Assembly: GCA_045636385.1 (NCBI GenBank)
Contig: JAZTXK010000014.1
Coordinates: 1-38,797 of the forward strand
Length of the DNA: 38,797 nucleotides
DNA from: CAG-390 sp045636385
Lineage (GTDB): Bacteria; Bacillota; Clostridia; Oscillospirales; CAG-272
Direction of reading: 5' to 3'
A program made the translations under genes and the position numbers. Below the pieces are notes generated by a model that searched no databases, had not been told where the DNA came from, and saw only the letters and a program-made list of their open reading frames with translations. Every line of letters starts with the position of its first letter. The stretch's first letter is position 1. This document shows positions 23,999-30,238 of this stretch, one piece after another.

Positions 23999-24575
23999 AT
24001 TCAGGCTTTCGGACGCCCTGACGGTGATAGGTATCGCGCTCGTCGCAATTTCGGTCGTCGCCGCAACTGTCTCCGCTTTCGTTCAAAGGAGCGCATCCAA
24101 GCGGGCGGCGGCAATCGCCTCCGAGCTTCGCGCAATCATCCCGGAGGCGCAAAACGCCTTTCCCGACGAACGGATCAATACCGCGATGCCTATAACAGAG
24201 ATCGGCGGCAAGGACTTCATCGGCGTCATCGAAATCCCCGCCTACGGCACCTGTCTCCCGATCCGCGCCGATTGGAATCCCCTGCGGGTGTTCTCGTACC
24301 CCTGTCGGCTGACGGGAAGCACGTGGGGCGGCGACCTCATCATCGGCGGCTCGGACGCCGAGGGGCAGTTCGACTTTATGAAATTCATCACCGGCGGCGA
24401 CGGAATATACGTCACCGACTCCGCAGGCAACCGCTTCTCCTACCGCGTGACCGACATCATCCGAACCGATAACGTCTCCCCCGAAAACCTCCTAACCGAC
24501 GAAAACGACCTTGTGATTTTCGCCAAGAATACCTATTCGTTTGGGTATACGGTGGTGAGATGCAAAAGCGAGTAG
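23985..24575 (+). CDS. Sortase-fold protein lacking catalytic His and Cys (pseudosortase)
   Basis: The protein is 196 aa: a membrane span (about 12-32) followed by a sortase barrel. It matches the clostridial small sortase type in order (FIGVIEIPAYGTCLPIRADW, then PCRLTGSTWGGDLIIGG, then FSYRVTDI, then GYTVVRCKSE). Where active members have a His in an AHN-like motif, it has GGSD (Ser123); where they have TC, it has IFAKN (Ala180-Lys181). Arg192 is kept. So it should not transpeptidate, but could bind substrate or partner. The start at 23985 overlaps the pilin gene by 14 bases; an upstream ATG at 23940 is less likely. Confidence 0.75.
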   Translation: MKKRKFRLSDALTVIGIALVAISVVAATVSAFVQRSASKRAAAIASELRAIIPEAQNAFPDERINTAMPITEIGGKDFIGVIEIPAYGTCLPIRADWNPLRVFSYPCRLTGSTWGGDLIIGGSDAEGQFDFMKFITGGDGIYVTDSAGNRFSYRVTDIIRTDNVSPENLLTDENDLVIFAKNTYSFGYTVVRCKSE

Positions 24576-24582
24576 AGGTTTT

Positions 24583-24855
24583 GGAGAGGGCAGAGGGGAG
24601 AGGGGAGAGGGGAGGGGGCAGAGGTATGGTGGAATTTCGACAAGTCGAAATTCTTCAATTAATAATAAAAAATCTCGGAGATTAAGTTTTAGCTTAATCT
24701 CCGAGATTTTTATTTACTTATTTAGTTTTCGCACAGCGCAAAGTTTCATCAGCAGAGCACAAAATTACAGATATGAAATTTTCGCTACGCGAAAATTTAC
24801 CTTACCTCTGCCCTCTGCCCTCTTACCTCTGCCCTTAACTCTAACCTTAACTCTG
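24583..24855. mobile_element. E1: heptamer-bounded inverted-repeat element, no gene
   Basis: The left end has six heptamers of GGAGAGG/GCAGAGG type (24583-24624), then TATGGTGGAATTT and an AATTTCGAC/GTCGAAATT hairpin. The right end, read inward on the minus strand, has GGGCAGA-type heptamers (24852-24804), then GGTAAGGTAAATTT and a TTTTCGC/GCGAAAA hairpin. The core between holds only a terminator. It fills the space between two convergent stops: seven bases after the sortase-like gene and about three before the pyrB stop. Confidence 0.75.
24667..24711. terminator. Bidirectional terminator between pilus and pyr operons
   Basis: A 16-bp stem (24671-24686 with 24693-24708) with A/T flanks gives U-runs in both directions. 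It lies in the core of element E1 and is the only clear terminator between the convergent operons. Confidence 0.88.
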
Positions 24856-24858
24856 TTC

Positions 24859-25926
24859 TTATTCCCTGTGCTCACAATAGAGACATCTGTACTTTCCATC
24901 CGCTCCCTTTCGGAACATGTGGGGGAGCTCCTGCTCGGTGGTTACGATACAGCCCTTGTTGTCGCAGGTGAGGTCGGTGCGGTATTCGCCCGTCTCCTCG
25001 GGTGCGTCGCAATCCTTCTCCGCGAGAAGCTTGAGAATGAGTGCCATACGCATATATTTTGCGTTAAGTACCTGCTCAAAGTAGCACGCGCGGGGATCCT
25101 TATCTACCGCGGTCGAGATCTCGTTGACTCTGGGCAGAGGATGGAGCACGATGAGATCGCTCTTTGCGAGATCCATCTTTGCCATATCGAGGACGTAGCT
25201 GTCCTTGAGGCGGAGATATTCCTCCTCGCTTGCGAAGCGCTCGTGCTGGATTCTTGTCATATAGAGCACGTCGAGCTCGCCGATTACCTCGGTCATAGAC
25301 TCGGTCTCGTAATATTCCATACCGTTCTGCTTGATCGTTTCGTACTTAACGTACTCGGGGAGCTTCAGCTCCTTCGGGGAGATCAATACGATCTTGATGC
25401 CCGTGTAGCGCGAGAGCGCCTGAATGAGCGAGTGAACCGTTCTGCCGTACTTGAGGTCGCCGCAGAAGCCGACGGTCAAGCCGTCGAACTTGCCCTTGTG
25501 GCGATGGATGGTGCAGAGGTCGGCAAGGGTCTGGGTGGGGTGGCTGTGCGAGCCGTCGCCCGCGTTGATAACGGGGATGGTTGCATTCTTCGATGCAACG
25601 TAAGCCGAGCCCGCGAGGGGATGGCGCATTGCGATGATATCGGCGTAGCAGGAAACTACGCGCGCGGTGTCGGCAACGCTCTCGCCCTTCGAGGACGAGG
25701 AATTTCCGCCCGCCTCAAAGCCGAGAACCTGTCCGCCGAGCTCGAGCATAGCCGCCTCGAAGGAGAGACGGGTTCTGGTGGACGGCTCGAAGAAGAGGGT
25801 AGCGATCTTCTTGCCGTGGCACTTTTCCGAATATTTTGCGGGATTGGCGATAATATCGTCGGCGGTGGCAAGAAGTTCGTTTACTTCCTCAACACTCAAA
25901 TCGAAAATATCAATCAAACTTCTCAT
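24859..25926 (-). CDS. pyrB: Aspartate carbamoyltransferase with PyrI-like zinc tail
   Basis: This 355-aa enzyme joins carbamoyl phosphate and aspartate, the committed step of UMP synthesis. The carbamoyl phosphate motif FFEPSTRTRLSF is near residue 45 and the aspartate domain has HPLPRVNEIS. The catalytic chain is normally about 305 aa; here a tail of some 40 residues follows with Cys321-x4-Cys326 and Cys348-x2-Cys351, the same spacing style as the zinc domain of PyrI. The allosteric nucleotide-binding half of PyrI is absent. It overlaps pyrE by four bases and is the last gene of the operon. Confidence 0.93.
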   Translation of the reverse strand: MRSLIDIFDLSVEEVNELLATADDIIANPAKYSEKCHGKKIATLFFEPSTRTRLSFEAAMLELGGQVLGFEAGGNSSSSKGESVADTARVVSCYADIIAMRHPLAGSAYVASKNATIPVINAGDGSHSHPTQTLADLCTIHRHKGKFDGLTVGFCGDLKYGRTVHSLIQALSRYTGIKIVLISPKELKLPEYVKYETIKQNGMEYYETESMTEVIGELDVLYMTRIQHERFASEEEYLRLKDSYVLDMAKMDLAKSDLIVLHPLPRVNEISTAVDKDPRACYFEQVLNAKYMRMALILKLLAEKDCDAPEETGEYRTDLTCDNKGCIVTTEQELPHMFRKGADGKYRCLYCEHRE

Positions 25927-26576
25927 TTTGCACCGTTAACCTTAAGATAATTCTTAATGCGCTCTACGTTTTCTGCGTTCTTCTCGTCAGCCTCGAGGTA
26001 CTCGATGATATCGTAAACGTCAACGATCGAGTATACGGGGAAGCCGAACTGCTCCTCGATCTCCTGCATAGCGCCCTTTTCGCCCTGGCCCTTTTCCTTG
26101 CGGTCGACCATGATGAAGGTAGCGGCAACCTTGGTGCCCTCGAGGTGGGAGAGGATCTCCATACTCTCGCGGATCGCGGTGCCCGCGGTGATAACGTCCT
26201 CGATAATAACGATCCCCTCGCCGGGCTGGGGAACGTAACCTACGAAAACGCCGCCCTCGCCGTGGTCCTTGACTTCCTTACGGTTGAAGAAGAAGGGGAC
26301 GTTGAGGTCGTTCTTCGAGAGTGCAACTGCGGCGGAAACCGAGAGAGAGATGCCCTTGTATGCGGGGCCGTAGAGAACAGCCTTCTTTGCGCCGAGCTTC
26401 TCGAAATATGCCTTTGCATAGAACTCGCCGAGCTTAGCGATATCGTCGCCGGTCTTGATCATACCCGCGTTGATGAAATAGGGGATCTTGCGTCCGCTCT
26501 TAGCGGTGAAATCGCCGAACTTAAGCACGCCGGCGGACTCGAGGAATTTGATGAATTCTATCTTGTAAGCTTCCAT
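25923..26576 (-). CDS. pyrE: Orotate phosphoribosyltransferase
   Basis: The protein is 217 aa. It transfers ribose phosphate from PRPP to orotate. The PRPP motif IVIIEDVITAGTAIRES is near residue 120, and the N-terminal FTAKSGRKIPYFINAG shows the substrate lysine loop. AAGGAG lies about 13 bases before the ATG, slightly far. It sits after element E2 in the operon and is coupled to pyrB by ATGA. Confidence 0.95.
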   Translation of the reverse strand: MEAYKIEFIKFLESAGVLKFGDFTAKSGRKIPYFINAGMIKTGDDIAKLGEFYAKAYFEKLGAKKAVLYGPAYKGISLSVSAAVALSKNDLNVPFFFNRKEVKDHGEGGVFVGYVPQPGEGIVIIEDVITAGTAIRESMEILSHLEGTKVAATFIMVDRKEKGQGEKGAMQEIEEQFGFPVYSIVDVYDIIEYLEADEKNAENVERIKNYLKVNGAK

Positions 26577-26686
26577 GGTTAGTATTATTTCTCCTTCTGT
26601 ATTTTGTTGGGCATAACAGTGCAGAGTGCAGAATGCAGAGTGCAGAGTTATGGTAATTTTTCGCCCGAGGGCGAAAAATAATTTTA

Positions 26687-27049
26687 TTATAATTCGTTTT
26701 GGTTTTTATCTTTTGAATTGCAAATTGCAACTAAAAGTGATATTATTTCGTTAATGTCGGAATGCAGGCTTGAAAATTCCTTGTTATTTATATAGTCGGT
26801 TGCATATAAAAGACGAATCCAATATTCTGTTTCACTTGCTTCTTTCAATGCTATCGCTATCTTTGCATAAAAATCAGGTTTGGTCTGCCCTCTTTGAGCT
26901 TCGCTTATGTTTGCGCCAATGCTTGTACCGCTTCTCACCAGTTGTTTTGATAAAATAAACTCTTTTTTCTCCTCACGAAGATATCGACAGAGTTTTACAA
27001 TTCTGACAGCAAAATCAAAGCTTTTATCTTTAACAATTGATTTTCCCAT
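26687..27049 (-). CDS. Four-helix-bundle protein, S23/IVP (Avd-like) family
   Basis: The protein is 120 aa. The family hallmark LVRSGTSIGANISEA then KIAIALKEASETEYWIRLL is clear (about 35-85). Relatives are found in intervening sequences of 23S rRNA genes in spirochetes and other bacteria and form pentameric four-helix bundles; Avd, the accessory protein of diversity-generating retroelements, has the same fold and binds nucleic acid. The start at 27049 is chosen because AGAGG lies six bases upstream; the ATG at 27055 touches the site. It is AT-rich and enclosed by inverted heptamer repeats, so it is probably the element's own gene. No reverse transcriptase or variable repeat is nearby. Confidence 0.88.
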   Translation of the reverse strand: MGKSIVKDKSFDFAVRIVKLCRYLREEKKEFILSKQLVRSGTSIGANISEAQRGQTKPDFYAKIAIALKEASETEYWIRLLYATDYINNKEFSSLHSDINEIISLLVAICNSKDKNQNEL

Positions 27050-27065
27050 ATCCATCCTCTATGCA

Positions 27066-27093
27066 ATTTTATTTAATGAAAATTTCCGAGCAA
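27066..27093 (-). promoter_or_regulatory. Possible promoter of the four-helix-bundle gene
   Basis: On the minus strand TTGCTC (27093-27088), a 16-bp spacer and TAAAAT (27071-27066) precede the gene. The -35 lies in the element's inner hairpin, so the terminal structure may carry the promoter. Confidence 0.4.
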
Positions 27094-27149
27094 AGCGAGG
27101 AAATTCACCTTAACTCTGCACTCTGCATTCTGCACTCTGCACTACTTCG

Positions 27150-27854
27150 TCAGTCGCAGAATTCCGCAACACATCTACGATACGCCGCAACGGGATCCTC
27201 TGCGCCGGTGATGGGTCTGCCGACAACGATGTAGTCCGAGCCGATCTCCTTCGCTGCCGCGGGAGTCATAACTCTCTTCTGGTCGCCGATGTCGCCGTCT
27301 GCGAAACGAACGCCGGGGGTTACGGTTACGAAATCACGGCCGCAGGTGTCGTGCACCTTGCCCGCCTCGAGGGGAGAGCAAACGACCCCGTCGAGACCCG
27401 ATCTCTTTGCGACAGATGCGTAGTGCATAACTACCTTGTCGATAGGCTCGTTGATGAGAAGATCTTCCTTCATGGTCTCCTCGTCGGTGGAGGTCAGCTG
27501 GGTTACCGCGATAAGGATGGGGCGGGTGCCGTCCTCGCGGGTCAGACCCTCAATTGCGGCTTCCATCATTCTGCCCGTACCTGCCGCGTGGAGGTTGGTC
27601 ATATCAACGTCGAGGCGGGAGAGAACTGCCATCGACTTCTTTACCGTGTTGGGGATGTCGTGGAGCTTGAGGTCAAGGAAGATCTTGTGGCCGCGGCGCT
27701 TGATCTCGCGGACGATCTCGGGACCCTCGGCATAGTAAAGCTCCATACCGATCTTCACGAAGGGCTTTCTTTCCTCGCCCTCGAACTTCTGGAGGAAGGA
27801 AAACACCTTTTCCTTCGAGTCAAAATCACAAGCAATGATTACGTCTTTTCCCAT
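27150..27854 (-). CDS. pyrF: Orotidine 5'-phosphate decarboxylase
   Basis: The protein is 234 aa. It removes CO2 from OMP to give UMP. Catalytic residues are visible: Asp10 in IACDFDS, Lys34 in FVKIGME, and Asp61-Lys63-Asp66 in DLKLHDIPNTV. The C-terminal phosphate loop is YIVVGRPITGAEDP. The length is right for the short bacterial class. AAGGAG lies nine bases before the start. A 680-bp repeat-filled gap separates it from pyrD upstream. Confidence 0.95.
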   Translation of the reverse strand: MGKDVIIACDFDSKEKVFSFLQKFEGEERKPFVKIGMELYYAEGPEIVREIKRRGHKIFLDLKLHDIPNTVKKSMAVLSRLDVDMTNLHAAGTGRMMEAAIEGLTREDGTRPILIAVTQLTSTDEETMKEDLLINEPIDKVVMHYASVAKRSGLDGVVCSPLEAGKVHDTCGRDFVTVTPGVRFADGDIGDQKRVMTPAAAKEIGSDYIVVGRPITGAEDPVAAYRRCVAEFCD

Positions 27855-27914
27855 TTTTTATCTCCTTAAAATTTAATTACTTAATAACGCTTTTCGAGCC
27901 TTATCCATTGTGCG

Positions 27915-28172
27915 GTACAGACTCCGTTCTCCTCATCCACCACTGCCGTGGTCCCCCTTCCCCGCTGGGGAAGGCTTATTAGGCAACTGCGAACATTGAT
28001 TATAGAGGTGAAGTTTTATAAAAATAACTTAAACCTCAACCTAACATTTCAAGCGCATTTAATATTTGCACTAAACATTATTTAGACAAGCAAAGCGTGA
28101 CTCTCAATAAGCCTTCCCCAGCGGGGAAGGTGGCAGCCGAAGGCTGACGGATGAGGAGAACGGAGTCTGTAC
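27915..28172. mobile_element. MITE-like unit with about 65-bp terminal inverted repeats
   Basis: The ends match for 24 bases (from GTACAGACTCCG at 27915 and its inverse ending at 28172). A short variable hairpin follows (ACCAC/GTGGT on the left; CAGCC ttc GGCTG on the right), then another 25 matching bases around the palindrome CCTTCCCCGCTGGGGAAGG. The 120-bp core is AT-rich and non-coding. The pattern is like non-autonomous elements common in gut Clostridia. Confidence 0.75.
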
Positions 28173-28251
28173 TGCATAAACGACAAGCGTGAAATTTTAG
28201 TTAACTTGTGAAAAAACTTCCGTTCATTCACTTTATTGCTGTAATATCATT

Positions 28252-28372
28252 GAGCGCGGGGGTGACAGAGACCAATACTTCCCTACATTCGGGAAGTATT
28301 GACTCTGTCCAAAATCGAGAAGCAGAGCTTCACGATTTTGAAGCACGGAGGCAAAAGCTGAAGCTTTTGCAT
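28252..28372 (+). repeat. R2 repeat, copy a
   Basis: A 121-bp unit matched at 38673-38793. Outer pairing GACAGAG (28264) with CTCTGTC (28302) encloses ATACTTCC/GGGAAGTAT. It is followed by an AAAATCG/CGATTTT stem and a GCAAAAGCT/AGCTTTTGC stem. Copy b has AAAACGG/CCGTTTT and GCGAGAGCT/AGCTCTCGC at the same places: both arms changed together. Confidence 0.85.
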
Positions 28373-28400
28373 TGAAATGAGGCTCCGCCTCATACTCCGT

Positions 28401-28515
28401 GCGGCTCTGACGGTTTTCCGAAGGAAAATGGAGGCAAGAGCCGACAAGACAGAGTCGCAGCTTGCCGTAGGCAAGTGTGAACTTCTTGAAAAAGGTGGAC
28501 CAAAACTTTCCGCTG
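28401..28515 (+). repeat. R3 repeat, copy a
   Basis: It begins GCGGCTCTGACGG, then TTTTCC gaa GGAAAA, then GACAGAGTCGCAG, then CTTGCC gta GGCAAG, and ends with CAAAACTTTCCGC. Other copies lie at 35792-35870 and 38171-38283. It sits directly after R2a, joined by a stem CACGGAG (28344-28350) with CTCCGTG that encloses two hairpins. No coding sequence is supported between 28173 and 28534. Confidence 0.8.
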
Positions 28516-28534
28516 TTGTTGTCTTTAATTCACC

Positions 28535-29446
28535 TTATTTTACCGCTCCGATGATGTCGGAGAGGTTCTCGATGCCGTATTTCGCCATCACGCGGGGGAG
28601 GTCTGCGATGATATCGCGGCACGCGTAGGGGTTGACGAGGTTTGCCGCGCCGACCTCAACTGCGGTCGCGCCCGCGAGCATCATCTCGACTACGTCCTCT
28701 GCGGACGAAACGCCGCCCATACCGACGACGGGGATATTCACCGCGTTTGCAACCTGATAAACCATTCTCACTGCAACGGGGAAGATCGCGGGGCCCGAGA
28801 AGCCTCCCATCTTATTGGCGATGACGGGGCGCTTGGTGCGAAGGTCGATTCGCATGCCGAGGAGGGTGTTGATAAGGCTAATGCCGTCCGCGCCCGCCTC
28901 CTCGCAAGCCTTTGCGATCGAAACGATATCGGTCACGTTGGGCGAGAGCTTGATGATGATGGGCTTATTCGTCACCTTGCGAACCGCGCGGGTGACCTCT
29001 GCCGCCGCCTCGGGGTTGGTTCCGAATGACATTCCTCCGCCGTGGACGTTCGGGCAGCTTACGTTTACCTCGAACCAGCCGATCTGATCGACAGAATCGA
29101 GTCTTTCAACGGTGTAGGCGTAGTCCTCAACGGCGAAACCGCTGACGTTTGCCATTACCTTTTTATCAAATACACGGAAGAGCTTCGGAAGCTCCTCGGA
29201 GATTACCTTTTCCACGCCGGGGTTCTGCAGACCGACGGCGTTGATCATTCCGTTCGGGCACTCGGCGATACGGGGAGTGGGGTTGCCGAAGCGGGGGTCT
29301 TTAGTTGTACCCTTAAACGAGAAAGTACCGAGGCAGTTTATGTCATAAAGTTCTGCGAATTCATAGCCGAAGCCAAATGTTCCGCTTGCGGGGATGACGG
29401 GGTTGTCAAGCTCGATGCCGCAAAGATTTACGTTCATTTTTCCCAC
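28535..29446 (-). CDS. pyrD: Dihydroorotate dehydrogenase type 1B, catalytic subunit
   Basis: This 303-aa FMN enzyme oxidises dihydroorotate to orotate and works with PyrK using NAD. Marks: NPVIPASGTFGFG at the start, Lys45 in FSFKGTT, the active base Cys131 in NVSCPNVHGGG (Cys marks class 1), and the FMN-phosphate region VGMGGVSSAEDV. The GTG at 29446 is taken as start because AAGGAGG lies seven bases upstream; an ATG nine bases further in overlaps the pyrK stop but is too far from that site. Confidence 0.95.
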   Translation of the reverse strand: MGKMNVNLCGIELDNPVIPASGTFGFGYEFAELYDINCLGTFSFKGTTKDPRFGNPTPRIAECPNGMINAVGLQNPGVEKVISEELPKLFRVFDKKVMANVSGFAVEDYAYTVERLDSVDQIGWFEVNVSCPNVHGGGMSFGTNPEAAAEVTRAVRKVTNKPIIIKLSPNVTDIVSIAKACEEAGADGISLINTLLGMRIDLRTKRPVIANKMGGFSGPAIFPVAVRMVYQVANAVNIPVVGMGGVSSAEDVVEMMLAGATAVEVGAANLVNPYACRDIIADLPRVMAKYGIENLSDIIGAVK

Positions 29447-30171
29447 AGTATTTCCTCCTTCTCAAGGATCGGGCCGTCCTTGCAGATTCTCTTGTAGCCC
29501 GTGACGGTCTTGCAGGAGCATCCCATGCAAGCGCCGAAGCCGCATCCCATGCGCTCCTCGAAGCTGTACTGACCCGAGCACTCGGTCGCTCTGTAAAGAG
29601 CCTTGAGCATAGGTTCGGGACCGCAGGTGCAGATATAGTCATAGTCGATCGCGTCAAGCGCGTTGGTTACGAATCCCTTGACGCCGCGGCTGCCGTCAAC
29701 GGTGGTCACGGTGACGTTCAGACCGAGCTCCTCAAAGAACTCGACGCCGAAGATCTCGCTCTCGGTGTTGAAGCCGACGACGATCTCGGGCTTCTTGCCC
29801 GCCGCGATGAGTCGCTTTGCAAGATAATACATAGGGGGAACGCCAACGCCGCCGCCAATGAGGACGGGCTTTTCGCCGACCTTTTCGAGATCGTAGCCGT
29901 TGCCGAGTCCTGTAAGTATATCAAGCTCGGTGCCGACGGGGAGGGTGGTCATCTGCTCGGTGCCCTTGCCAACCACCTTATAAATGATGGAAAGCAGACC
30001 CGCCTCGCAGTCGAAGACAGAGATCGGGCGGCGCAGATAGAGCCCGTCGAGCTGAATATTCACGAACTGACCCGCCGCGGTGATATCCGAGGTGTCACCC
30101 TCAAGACGCATCAGCCACACGCAATCGGTCAGCGCGCGGTTTTCTTTTATGGTGAAGATTGATTGTTTCAT
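29434..30171 (-). CDS. pyrK: Dihydroorotate dehydrogenase electron transfer subunit
   Basis: This 245-aa FAD and 2Fe-2S protein passes electrons from PyrD to NAD. The FAD motif is YLRRPISVFD (45-54), the NAD part has GGGVGVPPMYYLAKR (107-121), and the cluster ligands are Cys210, Cys215, Cys218 and Cys230 in GCGFGACMGCSCK and RICKDGP. It overlaps pyrD, which fits the heterotetramer being made in step. Confidence 0.95.
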   Translation of the reverse strand: MKQSIFTIKENRALTDCVWLMRLEGDTSDITAAGQFVNIQLDGLYLRRPISVFDCEAGLLSIIYKVVGKGTEQMTTLPVGTELDILTGLGNGYDLEKVGEKPVLIGGGVGVPPMYYLAKRLIAAGKKPEIVVGFNTESEIFGVEFFEELGLNVTVTTVDGSRGVKGFVTNALDAIDYDYICTCGPEPMLKALYRATECSGQYSFEERMGCGFGACMGCSCKTVTGYKRICKDGPILEKEEILWEK

Positions 30172-30194
30172 AATTTGCTACCTTTACTTTACTG

Positions 30195-30226
30195 CAATGC
30201 TGTCAACCGCGAGGTTGACAGCATTG
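30195..30226. promoter_or_regulatory. Hairpin between carB and pyrK
   Basis: A 14-bp stem (30195-30208 with 30213-30226) has a GCGA tetraloop. It lies in the 67-bp gap within the pyr operon. No T-run follows in the direction of transcription, so it may be a processing or stability element, not a terminator. Confidence 0.65.
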
Positions 30227-30238
30227 TATACGTTATTT

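Larger units (their letters stand above)
26618..27143 (-). mobile_element. E2: heptamer-bounded element carrying a four-helix-bundle gene
   Basis: A 526-bp unit. The left array has AGTGCAG-type heptamers four times (26618-26645) followed by AGTTATGGTAATTTT and a TTTTTCGCCC/GGGCGAAAAA hairpin. The right array is the inverted match (27143-27114) followed inward by AGTTAAGGTGAATTT and an AATTTCC/GGAAATT hairpin. Inside are one gene and its promoter. The unit lies in the pyr operon between pyrF (stop six bases away) and pyrE. It is much AT-richer than the pyr genes, so acquisition is likely. No target-site duplication can be told from the repeats. Confidence 0.75.

Noticed and set aside
24583..24624. 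Heptamer array as a CRISPR or a microsatellite only
   Set aside because: Seven-base direct repeats without spacers are not CRISPR. A simple microsatellite would not explain the inverted partner array and the shared core and hairpin next to each array.
24868..25950. A 360-codon plus-strand frame opposite pyrB
   Set aside because: Shadow of pyrB by codon bias; no ribosome site and no recognisable protein.
26618..27143. Diversity-generating retroelement because of the Avd-like protein
   Set aside because: No reverse transcriptase, template repeat or variable repeat is visible nearby; only the small helical protein is shared with that system.
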